From positions 1 through 60,695 of the IMG/VR virus record IMGVR_UViG_3300044957_001172: 60,695 bases of DNA; one strand, written 5' to 3'. Source of the stretch: a virus. The translations under genes and the position numbers were made by a program. Shown here piece after piece: positions 37,582-46,155 of this stretch (the first letter of the stretch is position 1; each line of letters begins with the position of its first letter). A model generated the notes under the pieces. That model was not told where the DNA came from. It searched no databases and was given only the letters and a program-made list of their open reading frames with translations.

Positions 37582-37591
37582 CTAATTCTCC

Positions 37592-37599
37592 GATAAATA
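37592..37599 (+). promoter_or_regulatory. Late-promoter-like box GATAAATA (plus strand) before the tape-measure gene
   Basis: GATAAATA would start transcription near 37605, about 48 bases before the ATG at 37653. No clear Shine-Dalgarno site lies in that leader. It overlaps the leader of the divergent gp26 transcript. Confidence 0.45.
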
Positions 37600-37621
37600 A
37601 ATTTGTATCTGCTTGCAAGAG

Positions 37622-37629
37622 TATTTATC
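37622..37629 (-). promoter_or_regulatory. Late-promoter-like box GATAAATA (minus strand) before gp26
   Basis: The minus strand reads GATAAATA, identical to the plus-strand box 23 bases away. A start near 37616 gives a 35-base leader that ends with GGAGA before gp26. The two boxes point towards each other's start sites, so the transcripts would overlap by about 10 bases at their 5' ends. Confidence 0.45.
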
Positions 37630-37652
37630 TACTAATATAACCACAATATATA

Positions 37653-40019
37653 ATGGCTGAAGTTACAGGACGAATTGGACAAGATGATGTATTATTAAAT
37701 AATGCAGCTACTGAAGCTACATTAAAACTATTGCTTCAGTCTACATTATCTGCCAACAAACAAAGTTTAACTGCTGTAGAAAACCTAGCAAGATCGAGCG
37801 GATTGAATCCGCAAATGGTTCAAGCTGCGAACCAGTCATTAAATGTAACAGCCGCCAGTGGTTCCAAAGTTGGTAAAGTATTTGAATCGTTAGGTTTCGT
37901 CGCAGGAGCCTTGAGTAGTACCTTTAAAGAAGCAATTGATTTAGGTACTAAACTTGCAAGCAATCAGGCACAAGCAAGTGATGTTTTTGCTGCATTTGCT
38001 AAAATACCAGGTCCATTAGGTGTTATAGCTGGATTGTTTGAAAAATTAGCAATTTTCCAACAGACAACTTTAACAAGTTATCAAACACTAACAAATGCAG
38101 GAGCAAGTTTTGGCGGAAGCCTTACAGAATTAAGATTAGCGGCAAGTTCTACTTACATGACATTGAATCAATTTACTGATCTTGTTGCAAAAAATGCAGA
38201 TGCATTTAGCATAATGGGAGGATCAGTTGATCAAGGTGTAAGAAGTTTTGTTAAATTAAGTAATTCATTATTGGCAAGCGATGCAGGGTCAAAATTATTG
38301 GCATTAGGTTATACAACAGAACAAGTTAATTCTGGCATGGCAAATTACATAGCCATAACAGGTGGTAGAACAGCAGAAGAAATGCGAAATACCAAAGCAA
38401 TTACAGCAGCCAGTGCAGAATATCTAACACAATTAGATGGATTAGCACAATTAACAGGTAAGTCACGACAACAGCAAGAAGAGACGTTAAAAAAAGCTAG
38501 TCAAAATGCTGCTTATCAACAGAAACTCCTAACGATGGATGAAAAACAAAAAGCAGCAGCCAATAGAGGTCTAGCCGAAATGTCAGCAAAATTTGGACAA
38601 TCAGGTGTAGAACTTTACCAGGCGCAGGTGATGGGCATTCCTCCTCAAACAGAAGCTGCAAAAAACCTTATGGCATTAAGTGCAGACGTAGCAAAAGCTA
38701 GTCAAGGCATGGCTGATGTTGCCAACAGAGGAGGAACAGCAGCTGAGACTATGAAATATAGTGCAGAAGCTACACAAGGTGCTGTAAATGCTGCTAAACA
38801 ATTTGAAGGAGTAGCAGGAGCATTGAGTTTTAGAACCGATGGAGCTAGTATAGCCTTAATGAACCTTATACAAGCTAGTAATAAAGCCACTCAACAAGGC
38901 ATAGCAAATAGTGAGAATGAATTACAGTTGCGAGGAAGGATAACAGCAGAGCAGTTATCACGTCAAGGAAGCGAAGCAAGAGCAGCCATAGAAACACAAA
39001 AAGCATTAACACAATTAGGACAACAAATACTGCTAGCAGTAATGCCTATAATAAGAGCTTTGTTACCTGTAATGAATGTGGCAATTAAATTATTTGCAGA
39101 TATGGTTACTCCTGTAGCAAAATTTATTCAAAGTGTAACAGAAATACCAGGAGCAATGAACTATCTAGGAATAGCAGTACTTGGATTAGCTGGGGTATTT
39201 TTAGCAGCTAAAGTTATAGGACTTGCAAGCACAATAGGTAAAGGTGTTAGTAGTATTATGAGAGGTGGCTCCGATACATTCAAAGGTGCCGCTGAAGGAT
39301 TTAAAAAAGGTGGAGTTAAGGGTGCTATAGCAGGAGTATTGAGTACTGGTTCAGGAACAGCATTGGGTGGATTGGCCGCAGGACTTTTAGGATCTAGCCC
39401 TGGAAATCCTATGTATGTAGCTATCGTCAAAGGTGGTCCTGGCGGTGGGGTACTTGATCAATTAACAGATGCGTTGGGATCTAAAGATAAAGGCAGTGGT
39501 ACAGGCAAAATTGGAGATAAGCTAGGTGGAGGACAAGGTGGTATTCTGCAGAAAATTACAGGACAAATGGGCAACATGGGAAAGGTATTAGGTATGGCAG
39601 GCAGTGTGCTAGGAAAAGTTGCCCTGCCTATTGCCGCAGGAGCATCTGCATATAATGCATATCAAGGTTTTACAGCAGATCAAAATGCAAGCATAGAAGA
39701 TAAATTCTTTAACGCTGGAAGTAGTGCTTTAAGTGGACTAACTTTTGGCCTTCTAGGTTCTAGTCCGCAAGAAATAGCAGCAAGAAGTAAAAAACCGTCA
39801 AATGAAGAAAAAAGTAATAATTTGCTACAGGAAGGAAAACCTTCTCCACAATCTTTAGACCAGTCTAATAAATCATCTACGGAATCTGCATCTACTGAGT
39901 TAAATATCTTAAATAAAACAATGAACGAATTGCTAAAATACACGAAAGAAATGGCTGACTATGCCAAAAGAACTATGGAAGGTGTAAAGGAGATGAATCC
40001 AAATTTATTTCAGAGGTAA
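37653..40019 (+). CDS. Tail tape-measure-like protein (788 aa, gp29 position)
   Basis: The 788-aa product is dominated by long Ala/Gln/Ser-rich helices (residues ~20-480), followed by strongly hydrophobic stretches (GQQILLAVMPIIRALLPV ~450-470 and YLGIAVLGLAGVFLAAKVIG ~500-520), then Gly-rich segments (~530-680). It ends in a charged helix (MNELLKYTKEMADYAKRTM). This architecture is that of tape-measure proteins, which set tail length inside the tube and help open the inner membrane. T4 gp29 is 590 aa. It lies next to gp26 and upstream of the portal gene, and starts 11 bases before it. Sequence identity to gp29 is not evident to me, so the call rests on composition, size and context. The ATG has no clear ribosome binding site. 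Confidence 0.75.
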   Translation: MAEVTGRIGQDDVLLNNAATEATLKLLLQSTLSANKQSLTAVENLARSSGLNPQMVQAANQSLNVTAASGSKVGKVFESLGFVAGALSSTFKEAIDLGTKLASNQAQASDVFAAFAKIPGPLGVIAGLFEKLAIFQQTTLTSYQTLTNAGASFGGSLTELRLAASSTYMTLNQFTDLVAKNADAFSIMGGSVDQGVRSFVKLSNSLLASDAGSKLLALGYTTEQVNSGMANYIAITGGRTAEEMRNTKAITAASAEYLTQLDGLAQLTGKSRQQQEETLKKASQNAAYQQKLLTMDEKQKAAANRGLAEMSAKFGQSGVELYQAQVMGIPPQTEAAKNLMALSADVAKASQGMADVANRGGTAAETMKYSAEATQGAVNAAKQFEGVAGALSFRTDGASIALMNLIQASNKATQQGIANSENELQLRGRITAEQLSRQGSEARAAIETQKALTQLGQQILLAVMPIIRALLPVMNVAIKLFADMVTPVAKFIQSVTEIPGAMNYLGIAVLGLAGVFLAAKVIGLASTIGKGVSSIMRGGSDTFKGAAEGFKKGGVKGAIAGVLSTGSGTALGGLAAGLLGSSPGNPMYVAIVKGGPGGGVLDQLTDALGSKDKGSGTGKIGDKLGGGQGGILQKITGQMGNMGKVLGMAGSVLGKVALPIAAGASAYNAYQGFTADQNASIEDKFFNAGSSALSGLTFGLLGSSPQEIAARSKKPSNEEKSNNLLQEGKPSPQSLDQSNKSSTESASTELNILNKTMNELLKYTKEMADYAKRTMEGVKEMNPNLFQR

Positions 40020-40030
40020 TAAAATACATT

Positions 40031-41722
40031 ATGTCATGGAAAAAATATTTTCAGCCTGTTAAATCAAATAGTGGCTCGTTTAGTGTAATCAGTGGGATAT
40101 CTAATCAGCATCCTTCCCATAGAAATTATTCAAGCTATCTTCCCGATGTATATTCAGGTCATCCAAATCGTTTAGAAAGATACAATCAATATGATATTAT
40201 GGACAGCGACAGTGAGGTTAACGCTGCTCTAGATATCCTTGCGGAATTCTGTAGTCAAATGAATGAAGAAAACGGCACTCCATTTAGGATTTTTTTTAAG
40301 TCACAGGCAACCAATGCTGAAATAACCGTTCTTAAAAAATATTTACAACAATGGACGAAATTGAATAAGTTTGAGCTTAGAATATTTAAAATAATTCGAA
40401 ATGCATTGAAATATGGAGATGTATTTTTTATAAGAGATCCTGAGACACAACAATGGTTATTTGTTGACTCATCTAAAGTAGATAAAATAATTGTCAACGA
40501 ATCTGAAGGTAAAAAACCTGAACAATATCACATTAGAGATTTTAATCCTAATCTAGTAACACTGGCAACAACAGCGATTAATCCAAGCAATATAACTGGA
40601 GGTGGTAGTCAATATACCAGCAATTACGCAACTGGACAAATGAATCCTAGTAGAGGAATGACTGGTGCTTTTCCTAGCAACATTTCAGGCAATAGATTCC
40701 AACTCCATGAAAATCAATATGTTATCGATGCTCGTCATGTTATTCATATAAGCATCAGTGAAGGGTTAGATAATAACTATCCTTTTGGCACCAGTCTAAT
40801 GGAAAGTATTTTTAAGGTCTATAAACAAAAAGAATTACTAGAAGATGCTATCATTATCTATCGTATACAACGCGCTCCTGAACGTCGTGTATTTTATATT
40901 GATGTAGGTAACATGCCTAGTCATATTGCTATGAGTTTTGTAGAACGTGTAAAAAATGAAGTCAATCAACGTCGTATACCAAGTGTCACTGGCGGTAGTC
41001 AGTCAGTTATAGATGCAGGATATAATCCCTTGTCAATTAATGAAGATTATTTTTTCCCACAGACAGCAGAAGGTCGTGGAAGTAAGGTTGAAGTCTTGCC
41101 AGGTGGAACAAATTTAGGGGAAATAGATGATCTTAAGTATTTTACCAATAAGTTGTTTCGTGCGCTTAGGATTCCTAGTAGTTACTTACCTACAGGCCCA
41201 GATGATGGAAGCAGTAATTACAATGATGGAAGAGTAGGAACAGCCTATATACAGGAACTTAGATTTAACAAATACTGCGAAAGATTACAATCGCTAATTA
41301 ATAATCAATTTGATTTAGAATTTAAATTATACATCGCAAATAAGGGATTGAATATTGATAACAATTTATTTGATTTAAAATTTAATCCTCCTCAAAATTT
41401 TGCTAGCTATCGTCAAGCTGAAATGGATAATGCCCGTGTAAACACGTTTAATACAATGATTGCTATTCCATTTGTAAGTAAAAGATTCGCTATGAAAAGA
41501 TTTCTAGGCATGACTACCGAAGAAGTGGCAGAAAATGAACGCATGTGGAAACAAGAAAACATTTATTTAGGAAATGAATTACCTGCTACAACAGAGCTAA
41601 GAAGTATAGGTGTTACAAGTGGAGGAATAAATTCAGATATGAATGATATTACATCTGCTACGACTCCACCTCCTGATCCAGCTTCAGAAACTATAACAAC
41701 TGATACTGGTACCCAAAATTAG
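40031..41722 (+). CDS. gp20: Portal vertex protein gp20
   Basis: The 563-aa protein matches T4 gp20 (524 aa), the dodecameric portal through which DNA enters and leaves the head. Clear family segments are RLERYNQYDIMDSDSEVNAA near the N terminus, IIYRIQRAPERRVFYIDVGN in the middle, then LPGGTNLGEIDDLKYF, RALRIPSSYLPTGPDD and GRVGTAYIQELRFNKYCERL. The C-terminal ~60 residues are low in complexity. The gene begins 11 bases after the tape-measure stop and is followed by the head-assembly genes in T4 order. The 79-aa gene after it has its own late-promoter box. Confidence 0.96.
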   Translation: MSWKKYFQPVKSNSGSFSVISGISNQHPSHRNYSSYLPDVYSGHPNRLERYNQYDIMDSDSEVNAALDILAEFCSQMNEENGTPFRIFFKSQATNAEITVLKKYLQQWTKLNKFELRIFKIIRNALKYGDVFFIRDPETQQWLFVDSSKVDKIIVNESEGKKPEQYHIRDFNPNLVTLATTAINPSNITGGGSQYTSNYATGQMNPSRGMTGAFPSNISGNRFQLHENQYVIDARHVIHISISEGLDNNYPFGTSLMESIFKVYKQKELLEDAIIIYRIQRAPERRVFYIDVGNMPSHIAMSFVERVKNEVNQRRIPSVTGGSQSVIDAGYNPLSINEDYFFPQTAEGRGSKVEVLPGGTNLGEIDDLKYFTNKLFRALRIPSSYLPTGPDDGSSNYNDGRVGTAYIQELRFNKYCERLQSLINNQFDLEFKLYIANKGLNIDNNLFDLKFNPPQNFASYRQAEMDNARVNTFNTMIAIPFVSKRFAMKRFLGMTTEEVAENERMWKQENIYLGNELPATTELRSIGVTSGGINSDMNDITSATTPPPDPASETITTDTGTQN

Positions 41723-41729
41723 TCAAGTC

Positions 41730-41737
41730 TATAAATA
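41730..41737 (+). promoter_or_regulatory. Late promoter consensus TATAAATA, 5 bases before the 79-aa gene
   Basis: This is a perfect 8/8 match to the T4 late consensus. The next gene's ATG follows after five bases and there is no Shine-Dalgarno site. With T4 spacing the transcript would begin at the A of the start codon. Confidence 0.6.
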
Positions 41738-41742
41738 ATACT

Positions 41743-41982
41743 ATGATACTGCGCGAATTCATATACTTTAATGAAAAAAATAAAGATATGATGCCTGACG
41801 ATCGTTATATTTCGGATAATGACAAGTCAATTTATAATATAAATGACACTAGAAAAAGTAGGCTAACATTAAAAATGCTTCGTGAATTAAGACTTGCAGG
41901 AGAAGCCAGAGAAAAAGAATATAAAGAAGAAATGAGCCTTGTAAGAAAGATGTATGCCGTTCCTCCTCCTCAACCTATCTAA
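41743..41982 (+). CDS. Small conserved protein between gp20 and the prohead core gene (79 aa)
   Basis: The 79-aa product is highly charged, with a C-terminal helix (RLTLKMLRELRLAGEAREKE, then YKEEMSLVRKMY) and a Pro-rich end (PPPQP). A small gene in this slot is common in T4-like phages, where T4 has gp67, a prohead core protein of 80 aa. The size and place fit gp67, but T4 gp67 is very acidic and this protein is not, so the equivalence is uncertain. It would be translated from a leaderless or near-leaderless message if the TATAAATA box just before it is used. Confidence 0.65.
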   Translation: MILREFIYFNEKNKDMMPDDRYISDNDKSIYNINDTRKSRLTLKMLRELRLAGEAREKEYKEEMSLVRKMYAVPPPQPI

Positions 41983-42047
41983 AGTTGAAAATTTTTTGTC
42001 AAAATTGACAGATTTTGACCTATTTTCTAACGATTTTTAAATCATTT

Positions 42048-42055
42048 TGTAAATA
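42048..42055 (+). promoter_or_regulatory. Late-promoter-like box TGTAAATA before the core gene
   Basis: TGTAAATA is followed by a leader of about 37 bases containing TAAGGAG, 10 bases before the ATG at 42098. Upstream, 41994-42012 contains a short TGTCA/TGACA hairpin with an AAAT loop. Unlike several other boxes here, this one leaves room for a normal ribosome binding site. Confidence 0.4.
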
Positions 42056-42097
42056 TTCTTGCAGCCTTGCCGCTACCATTTAAGGAGAATACAAGTC

Positions 42098-43087
42098 ATG
42101 ACGAAGTTTGAACAGCTTCTAGACTACATTGTTAACGAAGAACATGATAAAGCTAACAAACTTTTTCATGAAATCGTTGTAGAAAAGTCTAGAGAAATTT
42201 ACGAGAATTTAATAGCAGAAGAAGAAGACGAAGACATGGACGAATCTGCAGATGAAGACATGGACGAAGATGAAGACGCAGACGCAGATGCAGATGAAGA
42301 CATGGACGAAGATGAAGACGCAGATGCAGATGAAGAAGAGGATGAAAGTATGGACCTTGAAGATTCATACATGATGGATGGTGACGATGATACAGCTGAT
42401 GACGATATGGACGAAATGGGGGGAGATGCCACTGACGATTTAGAAAGTGATATATCTGTCGATAGTCCAGAAGAAGATTTAAAGATGAGTATTCAAAATG
42501 CCATGGACGAATTACAAGCCGCATTTGATGCTGCCGAAGAAATGACTGGAGGCGAAAAAGGAGGTGATGAATTCGCCACTAGTGACGACGATATGGACAG
42601 CGAAAAAGACGATATGATGGGGTTCAAAGAAGGTCGTCGTATGACTCGCGAATACGTTGAAAAAGTTGGTAACGATTGGGACAAAGGCGGCAATAAGCAA
42701 CAAGCTAAACATGTTGGCGCAGGTACAGGTGATACAGATAGTGCTTCTGTAGAAGGTCGTAGTCCTATAAGCAGTGGTTCAGGAAAGCCTAATACAGGTG
42801 CTAATGCAAAAAACTTAAATCAAAGCCATCACGAAGGTGGAAGTCCAACCGGAACCAATCCAGCAGGAAAAGCAGGCGGATTCTTAAGCAATGCCAAAAT
42901 AGACAACGGCGGGAACGGTAATGTACCTGGAGGAAAGATGGGCGTTAAGAATCTTAAGAAAGTCAGCGGTGGTCACGGTGCTGAAAAGAAAGGTTCTGGT
43001 CCAGGTCCGGTAGGTTCAGGAACAGGTGATAAGGCAGGTCAAACGAGCATGAGCAACCAGGCTCAGTTGATTAAGCATATCAAGTAA
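42098..43087 (+). CDS. Prohead core protein, gp68-like, with long acidic tract (329 aa)
   Basis: I place the start at the ATG at 42098 because TAAGGAG precedes it by 10 bases; an upstream TTG in frame lacks such support. The N-terminal ~45 residues (FEQLLDYIVNEEHDKANKLF, EIVVEKSREIYENLI) resemble T4 gp68, a prohead core component. Next comes an Asp/Glu/Met-rich tract (~45-110) built of DEDMDEDEDADAD-type repeats, a second acidic helical part (~125-185) and a Gly/Ser/Asn-rich basic tail. Alternating acidic and basic low-complexity regions are typical of scaffold proteins that are later cut by the prohead protease. The gene lies directly before gp21 (12 bases), as in T4. The direct T4 equivalent is gp68 or a gp67/gp68 fusion. 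Confidence 0.75.
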   Translation: MTKFEQLLDYIVNEEHDKANKLFHEIVVEKSREIYENLIAEEEDEDMDESADEDMDEDEDADADADEDMDEDEDADADEEEDESMDLEDSYMMDGDDDTADDDMDEMGGDATDDLESDISVDSPEEDLKMSIQNAMDELQAAFDAAEEMTGGEKGGDEFATSDDDMDSEKDDMMGFKEGRRMTREYVEKVGNDWDKGGNKQQAKHVGAGTGDTDSASVEGRSPISSGSGKPNTGANAKNLNQSHHEGGSPTGTNPAGKAGGFLSNAKIDNGGNGNVPGGKMGVKNLKKVSGGHGAEKKGSGPGPVGSGTGDKAGQTSMSNQAQLIKHIK

Positions 43088-43099
43088 TAGAGAATATGG

Positions 43100-43729
43100 A
43101 TGAAATTAACTTATCTTAGAGAAAATTTAAGTTTTGATCAAGCACAAGTAGTGCTTGAAAGCGATGACAAAGAAGATAGAACTCTTTATCTTAAAGGTAT
43201 CGCTATTCAAGGAGGTATTCGTAATGCTAATCAACGAGTCTATCCTGTTGACGAAATTGAGCGTGCTGTAAAAACTTTGAACGATCAATTACAAAGTGGT
43301 TATAGTGTATTAGGAGAAGTTGATCATCCAGATGACCTCAAAGTAAATTTGGATAGAGTAAGCCACATGATTACACAAATGTGGATGGAAGGTCCTAATG
43401 GATATGGGAAGATGAAAATTCTTCCTACTCCAATGGGTAATTTAATTAGAACAATGTTAGAAAGCGGTGTAAAACTTGGAGTCAGTTCAAGAGGCAGCGG
43501 TAACGTTGATGATTATTCTGGCAAAGTATCCGATTTTGAAATTATTACAGTTGATATAGTAGCCCAGCCCAGTGCCCCTGGTGCATATCCTACTCCTGTT
43601 TATGAGCATTTAATGAACATAAGAGGCGGAAATCGTGCATTTAGAGTGGCACAAGAAGTTAAAGAAGATCCAAAGGCCCAAAAATATCTTAAGGAAAGTC
43701 TCCTTAAAATTATTAAAGGTCTAAAATAA
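43100..43729 (+). CDS. gp21: Prohead core protease gp21
   Basis: The 209-aa protein (T4 gp21: 212 aa) belongs to the herpesvirus-assemblin-related prohead protease family. The candidate catalytic His lies in GEVDHPDD (~72-79) and the Ser in LGVSSRGSG (~125-133), with NANQRVYP and DFEIITVDIVAQPSAPGAYP as further landmarks. It cuts scaffold and capsid proteins after (L/I)-x-E during head maturation. It follows the core gene by 12 bases and precedes gp22, the T4 order. I chose the ATG at 43100; an overlapping ATG four bases upstream is in another frame and stops after 7 codons. Confidence 0.96.
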   Translation: MKLTYLRENLSFDQAQVVLESDDKEDRTLYLKGIAIQGGIRNANQRVYPVDEIERAVKTLNDQLQSGYSVLGEVDHPDDLKVNLDRVSHMITQMWMEGPNGYGKMKILPTPMGNLIRTMLESGVKLGVSSRGSGNVDDYSGKVSDFEIITVDIVAQPSAPGAYPTPVYEHLMNIRGGNRAFRVAQEVKEDPKAQKYLKESLLKIIKGLK

Positions 43730-43747
43730 GCCCGAGGAGAAATATAA

Positions 43748-44839
43748 ATGTTGGACGCATTCAAAAAATTAGTAGAGAGTGGTGCAATTTCAGAAGATGT
43801 TGGATCTGAATTAGAGTTAGCTCTTGCTAATAAAATTCAAGAGAATCGCGACCAAGTTACCGCTGAACTTCGTGAAGAATTCGCCCAGAAATATAACCAT
43901 GATAAAACACTTATGGTTGAAGCAATTGACAAGATGTTAAGCGAAAGATTGGCCGCAGAAATGGCCGAATTGCATGAAGATAAAAAGGCTCTAGTTGAAG
44001 CTAAGACAAAATACGCTCAGCGTATACATGAAGATTCCTTAAAATTAGAAGGATTTATTATCAAGCAATTAGGCAAAGAATTAGTTGAGTTTCAAAATGA
44101 TCGTAAAAAAGTCAGTGAAAATTTTATTAAGTTAGAAAAATTCATTGTACATGCACTTGCTAAAGAAATCCAAGAGTTTGCAATTGATAAGCGTGATTTA
44201 GCAGAAACAAAAGTTCGTTTAATTCGCGACTCAAAAGGAAAATTTGAAGAAATCAAGGCAAAATTTATAAGTCAAGGAGCAAAAGTTGTAGAAAATGTTA
44301 TAAACACTAAGTTAAATTCTGAAATTAAACAATTGAAAGAAGATATCGAAAGTGCTCGTAACAATGACTTTGGACGTAAAATTTATGAAGCATTCGCACA
44401 AGAATATGCAAGTTCTTATCTAAATGAAAAATCTGAAACAAATAAACTATTAAAGATTATTCAAAAGAAAGAAATTGAATTAGCAGAAACTAAACAGGCA
44501 CTAGCAGCAAAACAAACCATTGTAGAATCTAAAGAACGCGAAATTCGTGTAACAAAAGACCTAATGGAACGTAAGCAAGCTATGTCTGAACTATTGGCAC
44601 CGTTAGGTACTGATAAAAAGCAGCTGATGCAAACTCTTTTAGAATCAGTTAGTACAAAAGATCTTGCAAAGGCATATGAAAAATACCTACCAACAGTAAT
44701 GGAAGGTGAAGTTAGAAAGACTATTAAAAAGTCTATTATAACGGAAGGAATTGAAATTACTGGTAATCGTGAACAAAAGCCCGAGGTAGGCTTAGACAAC
44801 ATTTTTGATATCCGCAAACTTGCGGGTTTATCAAAATAA
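43748..44839 (+). CDS. gp22: Major prohead scaffold protein gp22
   Basis: The 363-aa product is almost wholly alpha-helical and rich in Glu and Lys, with long heptad-patterned stretches (for example EDKKALVEAKTKYAQRI and RDLAETKVRLIRDSK). It sits between gp21 and gp23, where T4 encodes the major scaffold gp22 (269 aa). Several (L/I)-x-E sites suitable for gp21 cutting are visible. The end, DNIFDIRKLAGL, resembles the C-terminal capsid-contacting segment of other gp22 proteins. CGAGGAGAAAT precedes the start, a strong ribosome binding site suited to a protein made in large amounts. Confidence 0.92.
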   Translation: MLDAFKKLVESGAISEDVGSELELALANKIQENRDQVTAELREEFAQKYNHDKTLMVEAIDKMLSERLAAEMAELHEDKKALVEAKTKYAQRIHEDSLKLEGFIIKQLGKELVEFQNDRKKVSENFIKLEKFIVHALAKEIQEFAIDKRDLAETKVRLIRDSKGKFEEIKAKFISQGAKVVENVINTKLNSEIKQLKEDIESARNNDFGRKIYEAFAQEYASSYLNEKSETNKLLKIIQKKEIELAETKQALAAKQTIVESKEREIRVTKDLMERKQAMSELLAPLGTDKKQLMQTLLESVSTKDLAKAYEKYLPTVMEGEVRKTIKKSIITEGIEITGNREQKPEVGLDNIFDIRKLAGLSK

Positions 44840-44860
44840 TATTCAAGGAGAAGACACAAA

Positions 44861-46036
44861 ATGTCAAAACTTTTAAATGAAAGATGGTCAGAGACCAAAG
44901 ACGCTCTACTTGAAGGCCTACAAGGTAACCGTCGTCAATCTATGGCAGTTTGCTTAGAAAATACACGCCGTTACTTAGCTGAGGCCGCAACAGCAGGTGC
45001 AACTAGTACTGGTAATATTGCTACATTAAACCGTGTAATTCTACCAGTAATCCGCCGAGTAATGCCAACCGTAATTGCCAACGAAATTGTTGGTGTACAG
45101 CCAATGACTGGTCCAGTGGCACAAATTCATACTTTACGTGTTCGTTACGCTGATTCAGGCAATAATGTTCTAGCAGGCGAAGAAGCGTTAAGTCCATTTA
45201 AGATCGCGGCTGCTTATTCTGGTAATGATGTAGATGCAACACCTAAGGCTGCTGTAACAAGTTTATTAGAAGGTACACCCGGTAAGCGTATGAGCATTCA
45301 AATCTTAAAAACATCAGTTGAAGCTAAAAGTCGTAAGCTTTCAGCTCGTTGGACATTTGAGGCTGCACAAGATGCACAGGCACAGCAAGGTATTGATATA
45401 GAAGCAGAAATCATGGCAGCTCTTGCTCAAGAAATTACCGCTGAAATTGATCAAGAAATCTTAGGTTCGTTACGTGGTCTTGCTGCTGTTGAGGAAACAT
45501 ATGACCAATCATTAGTTTCTGGTACAGCAACATTCGTTGGCGATGAACATGCTGCTCTTGCTATTCAGATCAACCGTGTAAGCAACTTAATTGCTCAGCG
45601 TACACGTCGTGGTTCTGCTAACTGGGCAGTGGTTTCTAACCAAGCTTTGACAATTCTACAGAGCGCAACAACTTCTGCATTTGCTCGCACAACAGAAGGT
45701 ACATTTGAAGCTCCAACAAATACTAAGTTTGTTGGTACCCTAAATGGGGCAATGCGTGTTTATGTTGATGCATATTTGAGTGACACACAAGACAGCAATC
45801 AGATTCTAGTTGGTTATAAGGGTACAAGCGAGGCAGATGCTGCTGCTTTCTACTGTCCATATATCCCTCTAATGAGTTCTGGTGTGGTGTTAGATCCAAC
45901 AACATTTGAACCAGTAGTTGGATTCTTAACACGTTACGGATATGTTGAATTAACAAATACAGCATCCAGCCTAGGTAACGCTGCTGATTACCTTGGTAAG
46001 GTTGCAATTACATCTGCTAACGTAAGCTTTAAGTAA
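44861..46036 (+). CDS. gp23: Major capsid protein gp23
   Basis: The 391-aa product matches gp23: LENTRRYLAEAATAG near the N terminus, NRVILPVIRRVMPTVIANEI, VGVQPMTGPVAQIHTLRVRY, SRKLSARWTFEAAQDAQAQQ and the C-terminal VVLDPTTFEPVVGFLTRYG. The L-A-E (residues 39-41) fits the gp21 cleavage motif (L/I)-x-E and would remove a 41-residue propeptide. T4 gp23 is 521 aa and many marine relatives are ~440-470, so this is a short version, probably with a reduced insertion domain. CAAGGAGAAG lies upstream. A strong terminator follows 17 bases after the stop, which separates the head operon from the virion genes downstream. Confidence 0.97.
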   Translation: MSKLLNERWSETKDALLEGLQGNRRQSMAVCLENTRRYLAEAATAGATSTGNIATLNRVILPVIRRVMPTVIANEIVGVQPMTGPVAQIHTLRVRYADSGNNVLAGEEALSPFKIAAAYSGNDVDATPKAAVTSLLEGTPGKRMSIQILKTSVEAKSRKLSARWTFEAAQDAQAQQGIDIEAEIMAALAQEITAEIDQEILGSLRGLAAVEETYDQSLVSGTATFVGDEHAALAIQINRVSNLIAQRTRRGSANWAVVSNQALTILQSATTSAFARTTEGTFEAPTNTKFVGTLNGAMRVYVDAYLSDTQDSNQILVGYKGTSEADAAAFYCPYIPLMSSGVVLDPTTFEPVVGFLTRYGYVELTNTASSLGNAADYLGKVAITSANVSFK

Positions 46037-46053
46037 ATTGCTACAGATGTGTA

Positions 46054-46079
46054 AAAAAGCCCGCAAATGCGGGCTTTTT
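46054..46079 (+). terminator. Rho-independent terminator after gp23
   Basis: A perfect 11-bp stem (46054-46064 with 46069-46079) encloses an AAAT loop. The core is GCCCGC/GCGGGC and the 3' arm ends in five T, so it would end transcripts arriving from gp23. The flanking A and T runs make it usable on the minus strand as well. Confidence 0.92.
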
Positions 46080-46155
46080 GTTAAATAAAATGTCTTTGTG
46101 ATTTATGCGGAACCCACCGCGTAGAGCATAGAACGCTCAAATAGGAGAAAAACAA
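46080..46155 (+). promoter_or_regulatory. Late-promoter-like box GTTAAATA and structured leader before the 141-aa gene
   Basis: GTTAAATA (46080-46087) directly follows the terminator. The leader contains two short stems (46107-46110/46117-46120, GCGG/CCGC, and 46124-46127/46135-46138, GAGC/GCTC) and then TAGGAGAAA before the ATG. A terminator, a new late promoter and a strong ribosome binding site suit an abundant virion protein. Confidence 0.4.

Noticed and set aside
42059-42097. TTG start 39 bases upstream for the prohead core gene
   Set aside because: The ATG at 42098 has TAAGGAG at good distance, and the upstream residues (MQPCRYHLRRIQV) do not resemble the family.
42189-42524. Minus-strand open frames opposite the acidic tract of the core gene
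   Set aside because: They are low-complexity mirror images of the GAN-repeat coding sequence (Ser-rich or His/Leu/Arg-rich) without ribosome binding sites.
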